Shown here piece after piece: positions 24,531-33,769 of a stretch of 64,000 nt of DNA. Location of the stretch: contig PGXB01000006.1 of NCBI GenBank assembly GCA_002838945.1, positions 50,053 to 114,052 of the forward strand, given 5' to 3'. The DNA is from a candidate division Zixibacteria bacterium HGW-Zixibacteria-1. GTDB lineage: Bacteria > Zixibacteria > MSB-5A5 > GN15 > PGXB01. A program made the position numbers and the translations under genes. Within the stretch, counting starts at the first letter, position 1. Every line of letters starts with the position of its first letter. The notes beneath the pieces were generated by a model. That model ran no database searches. It was not told the origin of the DNA and saw only the letters and a program-made list of their open reading frames with translations.

Positions 24531-26234
24531 ATGGAAAAAGGCATAAAAGCACTTTGGAAAGAGGAAGATTGGTGGGCGGTCTGGATAGGCTTCTTTATTT
24601 TAATCGTGATTTTGACGCAGTCGGTGTCCCGTGAAGAATATCATGATAAAAGCGCCTGGTCCAAACTGGAAACCGCGCAAGCCGGGCAATCATGGGTGTT
24701 GTTTACCAATGATCTGTGCGTGGAGTATTTTTTCGATCAGTTCAATGACAGCCTGATCAATCGAAATAATTTTCAGTATGCCGCCGGTAATCATAAGACC
24801 GCCGAGGCGCTGGAAGCCAAAGGTGTTAAGGTAGAATTTATTCCAAAGGATTCCACCGATATGGCCCTGGCGCGCGGCTTAAGAAAAAATTATGACTTAT
24901 CGCAGGCATCGGTGTTCCGGGTCAGGTGCAATATTATGGATAACACCATAAATGCCGAAATGAGCGAGAATGTCGGGCAATTTGTGTCGGTCATGGTATA
25001 TAAAGTGGTGCATGGATTTCCGGTGATTCCGAAGGTCGGTAAATGGACAACCAATCCGCTCGATGCTTTGGCAAAATCGGGCAAGTCGTTGATTCCGTCG
25101 TTGCTTATATTAATGATTATCCTGGGTGTGCTGACCGCCATAGTCATCGGTGTCACCAAGCGACATAATGTCTTTAAGTATCTGCTGGCATTTGTTTTTA
25201 TTTTCATCCTGGCTGTGATATCGTATTGGATGGCCAATCAGACCGAAATAAAATATTGGGGGTTGAGCTATGCCATGTGGGCGCTGCTGGTTGGTCTTCT
25301 GGTGTCGAATACGATAGGAACGCCAGGCTGGATCAAACCGGGTATAAACACTGAATTGTTTATTAAAATCGGTTTGGTACTCCTGGGTGCCGAGATTCTC
25401 TTCAAGAAAATACTTTCTCTGGGCGTCCCGGGGCTGATGGTCGCCTGGATTGTGACGCCAATTGTAATCATATTCATGTATATGTTCGCAGTCAGAGTAT
25501 TGAAAATGAAAAATAAAAATCTGGCCATTATCATAGCCAGCGCCACCTCGGTGTGCGGCGTGTCGGCGGCGATTGCCGCGGCGGCGGCGTCGCGAGCGAA
25601 GAAAGAGGACCTGACTCTGGCCGTCGGAATGACCCTGATCTTTACGGTGCTGATGATGTTTTTCATGCCGCTTTTCATCAAATTCGTCGGAATGAACAAA
25701 ATCCTCGGCGCCGCCTGGATGGGCGGGACGATCGATTCCACCGGAGCGGTTGTGGCGGCGGGGTCGATGCTGGGGCAGACCGCCGAGCAGGTGGCGGCGG
25801 TGGTCAAAATGATACAGAATGTCTTGATCGGCGTGGTCGCTTTTTTTATCGCGATTTACTGGGTTACCAAAGTCGAAGCCATCCCGGGGCATAAGGCCAG
25901 CGCCATGGAAATCTGGTACCGTTTCCCGAAATTCGTTATCGGATTTGTCGCGGCATCATTGTTTTATTCGTTTTTGGTGGTCCCGATGATGGGCGGCGAT
26001 TTTCGGATGGTCGAGGCGATTATGATCGATCCGTTTTCGAGCGTTCTTCGCGGATGGTTCTTTTGTCTCGCGTTTGTGTCGATCGGTCTGGAGTCAAATT
26101 TCCGTGATCTGGCCAGTCGCATGGAGGGCGGCAAGCCAATGTATTTGTATGTTATCGGTCAGTCCTTCAATATGATTTTGACGTTACTGGTCGCCTGGCT
26201 GGCCTTTATAATATTATTCCCGAATGCGATATGA
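24531..26234 (+). CDS. YeiH-family putative sulfate exporter/transporter with N-terminal extracytoplasmic domain
   Basis: 567-residue membrane protein. The C-terminal ~370 residues carry the putative sulfate exporter family signatures, including WALLVGLLVSNTIGTPGW, ASATSVCGVSAAIAAAA and GAAWMGGTIDSTGAVVAAG, with about ten membrane helices. Unlike the roughly 350-residue YeiH type, it has an added N-terminal part: one membrane helix (residues 15-32), then about 150 soluble residues likely outside the membrane, then another helix near 185. The family name reflects association with sulfur metabolism rather than a proven direction of transport. Position beside sat-aprBA and qmoC supports sulfate or sulfur-anion transport. 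It overlaps the next small gene by 4 bp. Confidence 0.82.
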   Translation: MEKGIKALWKEEDWWAVWIGFFILIVILTQSVSREEYHDKSAWSKLETAQAGQSWVLFTNDLCVEYFFDQFNDSLINRNNFQYAAGNHKTAEALEAKGVKVEFIPKDSTDMALARGLRKNYDLSQASVFRVRCNIMDNTINAEMSENVGQFVSVMVYKVVHGFPVIPKVGKWTTNPLDALAKSGKSLIPSLLILMIILGVLTAIVIGVTKRHNVFKYLLAFVFIFILAVISYWMANQTEIKYWGLSYAMWALLVGLLVSNTIGTPGWIKPGINTELFIKIGLVLLGAEILFKKILSLGVPGLMVAWIVTPIVIIFMYMFAVRVLKMKNKNLAIIIASATSVCGVSAAIAAAAASRAKKEDLTLAVGMTLIFTVLMMFFMPLFIKFVGMNKILGAAWMGGTIDSTGAVVAAGSMLGQTAEQVAAVVKMIQNVLIGVVAFFIAIYWVTKVEAIPGHKASAMEIWYRFPKFVIGFVAASLFYSFLVVPMMGGDFRMVEAIMIDPFSSVLRGWFFCLAFVSIGLESNFRDLASRMEGGKPMYLYVIGQSFNMILTLLVAWLAFIILFPNAI

Positions 26235-26524
26235 TGAAAGATGTTGACGGCAAAATTAACAGGGAGCCATTGAAAAAAAGGCTCCTGAAATTTATGGCAG
26301 GCCTGTCGGCCATTGTTATTTTTTATATAATCCTTGCCGCCGGGACCACTCCGCCCGGAATATGCGGTGAAGTGTTAAGGCATAACCGCGCCAATAAGAT
26401 CGATGCCTCACCGCTGTTTTACAGTGAAGTCGAAAACATACGCGAGCTTGAAGCCGCCGTCCGGGCGATGCGGGAAAAGGCGGATGAAGATATTGTGCTC
26501 AACAGAAGTATCGTACCGGATTAA
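26231..26524 (+). CDS. Small single-pass membrane protein, unknown function
   Basis: 97 residues with one hydrophobic helix (about 21-41, FMAGLSAIVIFYIILAAGT) and a short soluble tail containing helical NIRELEAAVRAMREKADED. The start codon overlaps the stop of the transporter gene (ATGATGA), so it is translationally coupled and probably a partner of the transporter. I recognise no family. Confidence 0.65.
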   Translation: MMKDVDGKINREPLKKRLLKFMAGLSAIVIFYIILAAGTTPPGICGEVLRHNRANKIDASPLFYSEVENIRELEAAVRAMREKADEDIVLNRSIVPD

Positions 26525-26559
26525 CCGGATTAATTGATTGAAATCATATATCATGCAAG

Positions 26560-26593
26560 AAGGCCCGATCAAGCTAAATGACCGGGCCTTTTT
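26560..26593 (+). terminator. Terminator between transporter unit and hemB (convergent)
   Basis: AAGGCCCG (26560-26567) and CGGGCCTT (26583-26590) form an 8-bp stem followed by TTT. It lies between converging genes and may act in both directions, more weakly on the minus strand. Confidence 0.65.
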
Positions 26594-26611
26594 GGGAACA
26601 TATAATGCAAC

Positions 26612-27583
26612 TTATTCCAGCCACCGAGCCGCTTCAAGAGCATGGTAGGTAATTATTATATCGGCCCCGGCCCGTTTGATCGATGTCAGGATTTCCAGCG
26701 TCAGTCTTTTTTCGTCGGCAAGATTATTCTTCGCGGCTACTTTTACCATCGAGTATTCGCCGCTGACATTATAAGCCGCGATCGGGACGGCAAATTCGCT
26801 TCTGGCTGCGGCAATAATATCCAGGTATGACAGGGCCGGCTTGACCATTACGATATCGGCTCCCTCGGCAATATCAAGCTCAATCTCCCGGATTGCTTCA
26901 ATGGCGTTGGCCGGATCCATCTGGTATGTCTGCCGATCCCCGAATTTCGGCGCCGAATCGACGGCGTCACGGAAAGGGCCATAGAAAGCGGAACAGTATT
27001 TGGCCGAATAGGCCATGATGGCGGTGTTGGCAAATCCATAATCGTCAAGCGCCCCCCTGATGGCCCCGACGCGTCCGTCCATCATGTCCGAGGGGGCCAC
27101 GATATCGGCTCCGGCCTGAACATGACTGACCGCCTGGCGGGCCAGCACATCCAGAGTGGCATCATTATCAACGCCATTGTCTTTAATAATCCCGCAATGG
27201 CCATGATCGGTATATTCGCAGAGGCAGACATCAGTAATGACAACAATATCCGGGTTCTGGGATTTTATTTCCATGACCGCCTGCTGGACAATACCGTCCG
27301 ATTTTAATGATGCCGATCCGCCGGGATCCTTTTTGGCAGGCGTGCCAAATAAAAGAACCGCCGGAATGCCCAGTTTGAAGGCTCGGTCGGCCTCAAGAGC
27401 GATATTTTTAAGCGGGTAATTAAATATACCCGGCATCGAGCCGATCGGGGTGGGATCATCGATTATTTCACTGACAAAGAGCGGGTAAACAAAATTGGAA
27501 GGGTGCAGTCGGGTCTCGCGAACCAACCGGCGGATCGCCTCACTCTTTCTCAACCTTCTCGGTCGTGATATTGGAAATGTCAT
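26612..27583 (-). CDS. hemB: Delta-aminolevulinic acid dehydratase (porphobilinogen synthase)
   Basis: Condenses two 5-aminolevulinate molecules to porphobilinogen. 323 residues, full length. The zinc site cysteines are present (DVCLCEYTDHGHCG), as are the Schiff-base lysine regions AYSAKYCSAFYGPF and VMVKPALSYLD. It is last in the hemA-to-hemB operon and overlaps the upstream cobA-hemD gene by 4 bp. In this genome the pathway feeds siroheme for DsrAB as well as heme for DsrM, DsrJ and QmoC. Confidence 0.96.
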   Translation of the reverse strand: MTFPISRPRRLRKSEAIRRLVRETRLHPSNFVYPLFVSEIIDDPTPIGSMPGIFNYPLKNIALEADRAFKLGIPAVLLFGTPAKKDPGGSASLKSDGIVQQAVMEIKSQNPDIVVITDVCLCEYTDHGHCGIIKDNGVDNDATLDVLARQAVSHVQAGADIVAPSDMMDGRVGAIRGALDDYGFANTAIMAYSAKYCSAFYGPFRDAVDSAPKFGDRQTYQMDPANAIEAIREIELDIAEGADIVMVKPALSYLDIIAAARSEFAVPIAAYNVSGEYSMVKVAAKNNLADEKRLTLEILTSIKRAGADIIITYHALEAARWLE

Positions 27584-29157
27584 TGTACCCCCTGTAACTT
27601 ATTTGTATAATATTCGACAATTTTTGAAATTATGCCCGGTACACTGTGTTCATCGGCTTCAAGAGTGACTTTTATACCCAAAGATTTTATCATGTCGGTC
27701 GTCGATGGTCCGATCGATATGATCTGCGCATCCCTCGTCAGTATTTCCATCTCTTCACCGGAAAGAATTTTACACAACCCTGCGGCGGTTGAACCGCTGG
27801 TAAATGTAATTATGTCGGGAAGGTGCTCAAACAGCCGTTCCTTAAATCCATCCATCCAGCCGGTATATGAAGTGTGGTAACAGGTAATCGGCAAGACGGA
27901 AGCGCCGGCTGAAACCAGTTTATTTTCAATTCGATCGTCAGCCAGATTACCGCGAATTCTGACAACATTTACGCCGGATAAATCCACATGCCCGCAAAGC
28001 TCATCAGCCAAAGCCTGAGTGGTGGCTTTTTTCGGAATGAAATCGGCTCTCAAATGCACTTGCTCCAGGGCTCTCGCTGTACCATGACCGACCGCTGCGA
28101 TTTTGAAGCGGCCAAGTTGACGAATATCGCCGACTCTTTCGGCAAATTGCCTGAAGAAGTAACGAACGCCGTTTTCGCTTGTGAGAATCAACCAGTTGTT
28201 CTCTTCTGAAATTTTGCTGAATGACTCCCAGCCTTTATCGTCAATATTCTCTCTGGTAGATATGGTCGGATAGGGGAGCACCTCCGCCCCGAGATCCCGC
28301 AAGGCGCGGTACACCTCTCCCGATTGATCCGCCGGACGGGTCACCATGACACGTACGCCAAACAACGGCCCGTCGCCAAACCATTCCATAAACGGTTGCA
28401 GTCTGACCACCTCGCCGATGACAAATAAGGCGGGCGGCCGGATATTCTCCCTGATAACCAGATCGGGCATATCAGTCAGTGTCGTGGTAAAATGCCGCTG
28501 GGTGGGGAAAGTCCCTCGTTCGATGACCGCCATGGGTGAGTCCGGGGACATGCCGTATCGGGTAAGTTCACTGACAATATTGGCAATCTCGCCGACACCC
28601 ATATAGATCACAACGGTTCCATTTTTGGCTTTGGCAATACATTCCCAGGGGACCGTCGAGAGGACTTTTTCCTGTGCTTTATGACCGGTGACAAAAGTTA
28701 CCAGGGATGCTTTATCCCGATCGGTACAGGGGATTCCACAGTAGGTTGGGGCGGCAATACCCGACGTGACACCGGGGACAATTTCGAATTTGATGCCGTG
28801 CGTTTTAAGATATTTGGCCTCTTCACCGCCGCGGCCGAAAATGAGAGGATCGGAGCCCTTCAATCGGGCCACTCGTTTTCCTTCCCCGGCAAGCCTGACC
28901 AGAAGTTCATTCATTTCGGATTGGGGGAGGGTATGTGTGCCGGCTCTCTTGCCGACATAATATTTTTCGGAGTGGGGGGGCAAATTCACAATCAACTCAT
29001 CAGGAACCAGATTGTCGAAAACGACGGCATCACAATTGTTGATCAATTCCATTCCCTTGACGGTGATAAGGCCGGGATCACCGGGCCCGGCGCCGATCAG
29101 GTAAACTTTCCCGGTTTTTTCTTCAGCTTTCATATTGCTTAATAATTCCGGCTGCAC
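27580..29157 (-). CDS. cobA-hemD: Fused uroporphyrinogen-III C-methyltransferase / uroporphyrinogen-III synthase
   Basis: Two enzymes in one 525-residue chain. Residues about 15-255 are SUMT (VYLIGAGPGDPGLITVKG, PLIFGRGGEEAKYL, PGVTSGIAAPTYCGIPCTDR), which makes precorrin-2 from uroporphyrinogen III. Residues about 265-515 are uroporphyrinogen-III synthase (VMVTRPADQSGEVYRAL, WLILTSENGVRYF, DIITFTSGSTA). The fusion is common in anaerobes and channels pathway flow toward siroheme and cobalamin. The annotated GTG at 29157 overlaps hemC by 35 bp; ATG at 29133 places the start just before the conserved fold and is at least as likely. Overlaps hemB by 4 bp. Confidence 0.93.
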   Translation of the reverse strand: MQPELLSNMKAEEKTGKVYLIGAGPGDPGLITVKGMELINNCDAVVFDNLVPDELIVNLPPHSEKYYVGKRAGTHTLPQSEMNELLVRLAGEGKRVARLKGSDPLIFGRGGEEAKYLKTHGIKFEIVPGVTSGIAAPTYCGIPCTDRDKASLVTFVTGHKAQEKVLSTVPWECIAKAKNGTVVIYMGVGEIANIVSELTRYGMSPDSPMAVIERGTFPTQRHFTTTLTDMPDLVIRENIRPPALFVIGEVVRLQPFMEWFGDGPLFGVRVMVTRPADQSGEVYRALRDLGAEVLPYPTISTRENIDDKGWESFSKISEENNWLILTSENGVRYFFRQFAERVGDIRQLGRFKIAAVGHGTARALEQVHLRADFIPKKATTQALADELCGHVDLSGVNVVRIRGNLADDRIENKLVSAGASVLPITCYHTSYTGWMDGFKERLFEHLPDIITFTSGSTAAGLCKILSGEEMEILTRDAQIISIGPSTTDMIKSLGIKVTLEADEHSVPGIISKIVEYYTNKLQGVQ

Positions 29158-30052
29158 CTTTTGCCAACAACTTGTCCGTCACAGATTTTGCAAGCTTCTC
29201 GTTCGGCTTTTCATAATCTATATTACCTTCGGCATATAATCTTGTTTTGCCGTCTTTGTCAAGCACGACCGCCGAGAGTAATATCTTATTACCCGAGAAT
29301 CGGGCCCAGCCGCCGACTGCCGCCGAACACCCGGCCTGGAGCTTTTCAAGAAGCAGCCTTTCGATGGTTAAGCAGCGGCGAGATGCTTCATGATTAACCG
29401 CCCGGGTTATTTCTAGGGCTTCATTATCGTCGTTTCTGATTTGAATCAGGAGAAATCCCTGCCCCGGCGCCGGAATGAATCTGTCCGGTGGCAGAACCTG
29501 GGTTATATGCTTGTCAAGTCCCGCCCTCTTTAATCCGGCATGAGCCATAAGGATGGCATCATATTTACCTTCTTTTACTTTTTTCAACCTGGTGTCGACA
29601 TTTCCGCGGATATCCGTCACAGTCAGCTCCGGACGCATACATAAAAGCTGGGCGCGGCGGCGCGGCGAGCCGGTTCCGACAACGGCGCCAGCCTTTATCT
29701 CATGAATACTGCTGCCGTCATGAGATATCCATACATCGGAGCAAGATTCCCGCTCCGGCACCGCCCCGATAGCCAGCCCTTCGGTCATCACCGAAGGCAG
29801 GTCCTTGGCGCTGTGAACGGCTATATCGATATTATGTTCCAGCAATTCCTGTTCGATTTTTTTGGTAAATACACCCACGCCACCCATTTGCTCAAGAGAC
29901 GTGGCGGTGTCATGATCGCCCTCGGTCGTGATTGTCAGAATCTTAAAATCGACATTTGAATGGAGCTTTTTTAAATATTCCACAACCTGACCGGTCTGAG
30001 CCAAAGCCAGTTTGCTTCCCCTGGTCCCGACTTTATAAACTTTTTTTGACAT
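29123..30052 (-). CDS. hemC: Hydroxymethylbilane synthase (porphobilinogen deaminase)
   Basis: 309-residue enzyme polymerising four porphobilinogens. N-terminal VGTRGSKLALAQTGQV and HSAKDLPSVM are typical, and the dipyrromethane cofactor cysteine lies in LQAGCSAAVGGWARF. It follows the ferrochelatase/dehydrogenase gene by 25 bp and overlaps the start of cobA-hemD. Confidence 0.96.
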   Translation of the reverse strand: MSKKVYKVGTRGSKLALAQTGQVVEYLKKLHSNVDFKILTITTEGDHDTATSLEQMGGVGVFTKKIEQELLEHNIDIAVHSAKDLPSVMTEGLAIGAVPERESCSDVWISHDGSSIHEIKAGAVVGTGSPRRRAQLLCMRPELTVTDIRGNVDTRLKKVKEGKYDAILMAHAGLKRAGLDKHITQVLPPDRFIPAPGQGFLLIQIRNDDNEALEITRAVNHEASRRCLTIERLLLEKLQAGCSAAVGGWARFSGNKILLSAVVLDKDGKTRLYAEGNIDYEKPNEKLAKSVTDKLLAKGAAGIIKQYES

Positions 30053-30077
30053 ATAGCATCAAGCCTGATTCAGTTAA

Positions 30078-30719
30078 TCAGAACTTCAACATTTCATCCA
30101 GCATGGTTCGAATTTCATCATCACTTTTTTCGCCGATAACCGATTTCCAGTCGGTATCCAGAAAACGGCTATAACATCCGGTCTTCTTGTCGGTATCGTC
30201 CGGCCACTGCTCCTGCACTTTTTTACGAAACTCCGAAGCAAATTCGGCAATTTTATTCCAGCGGTTTTCGACAAACATATTTTCGAGGACAAACCTAAGG
30301 TGACCCGATAAAAACGGCGCCTTACCGTCGCTGGCCACTGATACGGAAAGGCAGCCTCGCCGAACCACTGCCGGAAATATAAAGTCGCACAGGGCCGGGT
30401 TATCGACCACATTGACCGGAACGCCGGCGCTGCGGCAGTCATCAAAGACGGTTTGATTCACAACATTGTCATTACTGGCCGAAATGACAAGCCCATATAA
30501 GGCTGCTTCAGGAGACTTGTAAGCTCTCTTTTCCAGCTTAATCAGCCCTCTTTGGGCATAATAATCTATTTTGTCCTCTGTCTCCGGGGCGATCACTGTA
30601 AATTCGCCATCATAATTTATTAAGGTTTCTATTTTTCGAAGCGCCACCCGGCCGCCTCCGACAACAAGGCATTTACGGTTTTTCATAGCGATACTGATGG
30701 GCATATAATTATGAGACAT
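30078..30719 (-). CDS. Precorrin-2 dehydrogenase / sirohydrochlorin ferrochelatase
   Basis: 213-residue protein of the Met8p/CysG N-terminal type that oxidises precorrin-2 with NAD+ and usually inserts iron to give siroheme. The NAD-binding start KCLVVGGGRVALRKIETLI, the VISASNDNVVNQTVFDDC region and NVVDNPALCDFIFPAVVRRG are characteristic. It lacks the methyltransferase half, which is supplied by the cobA-hemD fusion two genes downstream. It lies 4 bp after hemA, so translation is tightly coupled. It makes the cofactor of DsrAB encoded next door. Confidence 0.92.
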   Translation of the reverse strand: MSHNYMPISIAMKNRKCLVVGGGRVALRKIETLINYDGEFTVIAPETEDKIDYYAQRGLIKLEKRAYKSPEAALYGLVISASNDNVVNQTVFDDCRSAGVPVNVVDNPALCDFIFPAVVRRGCLSVSVASDGKAPFLSGHLRFVLENMFVENRWNKIAEFASEFRKKVQEQWPDDTDKKTGCYSRFLDTDWKSVIGEKSDDEIRTMLDEMLKF

Positions 30720-30723
30720 GAAT

Positions 30724-31944
30724 TCACTCCGTTTTTTTGCTGTCAGATGAAAGCCGGACTTTAAGATGCACCAGCTTGTTTATAAGATTTTTTGTGGCCC
30801 GATTTATAATAATGCGCTGGTCCTGCGGAAATTTTTCGAGTATTGATTCCATCTCGGCCTGTCGAATATTCTCATATGCATCGTACAAACCATTATAAAT
30901 CGGTTCATAGCGCACGTGATCGAACCAGTAAACAAATTCCCCAAGTTTGCGCTCGATTATCTGTTCGGCCTGCGGGATGGCCAGTTCCCGTTTCGCCTGC
31001 TGTTTTTTTACAGACAATTTGATATCTTCGAGATCAAGCACCTCTATTGATTCATGATAATTCTTGTCGATCTCGCTATCCCTTGGAACAGCCATGTCAA
31101 TAATTTTCAGTTTCTTTCCGGGATTTTTGGTAAGGAGGCTGTCAAACATATCTTTCCTGATAATCGGTTCCATGGATCCGGTGCAGGTGATAATGATATC
31201 GGACCCGCCGATTAACTCATCAAGTCGGTCAAGAGAATGCCCCTCGGCATTGTATCCGGCCGCGAATGAGGCCGCCTTTTCCTGTGTGCGGTTGGCAAAA
31301 ACAAAATGGTTATAGTCAAGGCGGCGCAGCCCGTTGGCGGCCAGGGTGATCATCTGGTTAACGCCGATAAATAGAATTCGCGGGTTTTCAGCTGCCGCCG
31401 TGCGCTCGCTTAGCATCTCGACCGCCGCGCTGCTAATCGAACAGGCCCCTTTACCCATCTCGGTATCGGTGCGGACACTTTTGCCGACCCTGAAAGCCTG
31501 ATGAAACAGGCGGTGGATGATCTTCCCGGCGGCTTTGACCGCGCAGGCGGAGCTGTATGCATCCTTGACCTGACCCATAATCTGGTTTTCGCCAAGAACC
31601 ATGGAGTCGATGCCGGCCGCGACGCGAAACAGATGATCGGCGGCATGGCGGTTCTTTTTTACGAAAAACAGATCAGACAGCGCTGAAATATCATTGCCCC
31701 GGAAGTCCCGATAAAACTGCCTGACAGCTCCAAACGGGTCACATTCCTTTTTGGCTACAAAATAAAACTCGACTCGATTACAGGTGGCTACAATGGTCGA
31801 TTCCAGGATATCCGGATGATTGCTGAAAACGGCATGGGCTTTGGCCATATCATCGCGCCCCAGTTGCACCGGTTCGCGCTCCTCGAGAGAGGATGTCTTA
31901 TGGTTGATTCCACAAACGGCCAGATACCAGTTGCTCATTGCCAT
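30724..31944 (-). CDS. hemA: Glutamyl-tRNA reductase
   Basis: First committed enzyme of tetrapyrrole synthesis by the C5 route, 406 residues. The catalytic cysteine region ESTIVATCNRVEFYF and the GENQIMGQVKDAY and GKGACSISSAAVEML motifs are intact; the NADPH domain and C-terminal dimerisation helices follow. The next enzyme of the route (hemL) is not in the window. It lies 28 bp after the NADH-dependent persulfide reductase-like gene. Confidence 0.95.
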   Translation of the reverse strand: MAMSNWYLAVCGINHKTSSLEEREPVQLGRDDMAKAHAVFSNHPDILESTIVATCNRVEFYFVAKKECDPFGAVRQFYRDFRGNDISALSDLFFVKKNRHAADHLFRVAAGIDSMVLGENQIMGQVKDAYSSACAVKAAGKIIHRLFHQAFRVGKSVRTDTEMGKGACSISSAAVEMLSERTAAAENPRILFIGVNQMITLAANGLRRLDYNHFVFANRTQEKAASFAAGYNAEGHSLDRLDELIGGSDIIITCTGSMEPIIRKDMFDSLLTKNPGKKLKIIDMAVPRDSEIDKNYHESIEVLDLEDIKLSVKKQQAKRELAIPQAEQIIERKLGEFVYWFDHVRYEPIYNGLYDAYENIRQAEMESILEKFPQDQRIIINRATKNLINKLVHLKVRLSSDSKKTE

Positions 31945-31972
31945 TTATATGATACTCCTTCCAGTCATAATA

Positions 31973-33670
31973 TCATGCTAAAGCTGCCTGCGTTCCTCCG
32001 GATGAAATATAAACATTTTCATATCCGGCATCTCTTAAAATTATGGCCGCCTGATATGACCGCGGTCCCCTGCGGCAGACAATTCTAATTTTATCGAAAT
32101 TCTTTACTTTATCAAGATTGTCTCTCAAATCATTGAGAGGGATATTTATATAATGATCTTTTTTAATTTCTTCGGGCAATTGCCATGGATCTTCGGCCGC
32201 CTCCTCTGTTTCGCGAACATCAAGCCAGAGGACGTTACCTTTTTCAATTGTTATACCCGGTTTGGCAAAGGATATACCTCTTTGCTGCGCCTGTGCCATG
32301 GTTGTCAGATGATACAACGGATCGATAGCCTCCGAATATGGCGGGGCGTAACCCTGCTCAAAATCAAGCAAGTCATTAATTTTTGATTTCTTCAATAGAA
32401 ATGACGAAAAGACATCGATACGGCGACAGATATCGCCGCTGCCGACCGCCTGTAAACCGAGAAGACGATCGCTGTTTTCATCATATATCATTTTCAGGGT
32501 GAAGCTTTTGCTTTCGGGATAATAGTCGGGCTTATCGACAAAGGCCCCCCAGACTGATCTTGCCTTTAATCCGCAAACTTCGGCCGTTTTTTCATTAATG
32601 CCGACCGAACCGATATTGGTATCAAACACTTTAACCAGAAAGGCCCCGGTTACACCGGGAAACTCCGTCTTGTTTCCGGCAATATTCTCGGCAATCACAT
32701 GTCCGTGACGGTTGGCCAGTGAGCCCATCGGAATATATAATTTCCGGCCGCTTACCAGACATTCCGATTCGACACAATCGCCTCCGGCATATATATTCGG
32801 ATCCGATGTCAGCATATTCCGGTTTATCTTAATGGCTCCGGTTTCTCCAATTTCCAATCCCGCATCACGGGCGAGATCAACGTTTGGTTTTACACCAAGA
32901 CAGAGAAAGACAAAATCTGCCGCGATCGGCGCCGAATTCTGAATATAAATAACAGGATTTCCATTATCATCGAGTCCGATTTTTTCGACACAACTTGAAA
33001 GCCTGACTTCGATATTATTCCTGATCAATTCCCGTTGGGCTATGGCTGCCATCTCGGGGTCAAGAAGGTAGGGGAGAAGAGAAACTTCCTTTTCCACCAG
33101 AACCGTTTCGATTCCCCACATTCCGCCGACCGCTTCGGCCAGCTCGCAGCCAATAAAACCACCTCCGATAATTACTGCTTTGCCGATTTGCCCCTGCTGA
33201 GCCGCCTTGCGAAATTCCATGGCGTCTTCAGGTCGCGTAAAATGCCTGATTTTAGGACTTTCCGGAATTGGGAAAGGCGTCTTCTGGGGTGTTGCGCCGG
33301 TAGCCAGCACCAGCTTGTCGAAGCCATATTTATAAATCACGCCGTCGTTGGCTTCTTTTACCGTTACAGTCTTGTTGCTCCGATCAATATTAATGATCTT
33401 TGCGCCGGTGATTACGTCAAACCCCTTCGTTTTTTTGAAGAAATCGACATCCCGCGGGACCCCATATGAGGTCACGGTCAATTCGCGGAAACTGTCAATG
33501 TCCCCCGAGGCAAAATAGGGAAGACCGCAGGTTCCGAAAGAAATGTGTCGATCTTTCTCGAACAGGGTGATTTTGGCCTTCGGCATGCGCCGGGCCAGAG
33601 TGGCCGCAGTCTTGGGGCCGGCCGCGACGCCGCCCACAATAACAATATCGGATTTTTTCAGTTCTGTCAT
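31973..33670 (-). CDS. CoA-disulfide / NADH-dependent persulfide reductase with C-terminal rhodanese domain
   Basis: 565-residue flavoprotein. FAD site IVIVGGVAAGPKTAATLARR at the N-terminus; redox cysteine in ISFGTCGLPYF (C48); NAD site AVIIGGGFIGCELAEAVGG; then the dimerisation domain and a rhodanese domain (about 480-565) with the active-site loop VCRRGPRSY. This CoADR-rhodanese layout is that of the Npsr enzymes, which reduce CoA persulfide or polysulfide with NADH. It is the first gene of the siroheme operon and lies just beyond the dsr terminator, so a role in handling persulfide sulfur during sulfite or sulfur reduction fits, but the substrate is inferred. Confidence 0.87.
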   Translation of the reverse strand: MTELKKSDIVIVGGVAAGPKTAATLARRMPKAKITLFEKDRHISFGTCGLPYFASGDIDSFRELTVTSYGVPRDVDFFKKTKGFDVITGAKIINIDRSNKTVTVKEANDGVIYKYGFDKLVLATGATPQKTPFPIPESPKIRHFTRPEDAMEFRKAAQQGQIGKAVIIGGGFIGCELAEAVGGMWGIETVLVEKEVSLLPYLLDPEMAAIAQRELIRNNIEVRLSSCVEKIGLDDNGNPVIYIQNSAPIAADFVFLCLGVKPNVDLARDAGLEIGETGAIKINRNMLTSDPNIYAGGDCVESECLVSGRKLYIPMGSLANRHGHVIAENIAGNKTEFPGVTGAFLVKVFDTNIGSVGINEKTAEVCGLKARSVWGAFVDKPDYYPESKSFTLKMIYDENSDRLLGLQAVGSGDICRRIDVFSSFLLKKSKINDLLDFEQGYAPPYSEAIDPLYHLTTMAQAQQRGISFAKPGITIEKGNVLWLDVRETEEAAEDPWQLPEEIKKDHYINIPLNDLRDNLDKVKNFDKIRIVCRRGPRSYQAAIILRDAGYENVYISSGGTQAALA

Positions 33671-33679
33671 CTCATTCCC

Positions 33680-33710
33680 GAAAAATTAGGGGTTGCCGAG
33701 GCAACCCCAA
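33680..33710 (-). terminator. Terminator at the end of the dsr operon
   Basis: GGGGTTGC (33689-33696) and GCAACCCC (33701-33708) form an 8-bp stem with a 4-nt loop. On the minus strand TAATTTTTC follows, and on the plus strand AATTTTTA, so it may work in both directions. It separates dsrP from the siroheme operon. Confidence 0.75.
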
Positions 33711-33741
33711 TTTTTAAGCTGCCCAAATCGCAGCGTCCTCA

Positions 33742-33769
33742 AATTTAATAAATTTCGTATAAAAATCAA
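33742..33769 (-). promoter_or_regulatory. Putative promoter of the persulfide reductase / siroheme operon
   Basis: On the minus strand TTGATT (33769-33764), a 16-bp spacer and TAAATT (33747-33742), starting next to the dsrP stop codon. If real, its transcript would first pass through the terminator hairpin at 33689-33708, which weakens the case. Confidence 0.25.
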
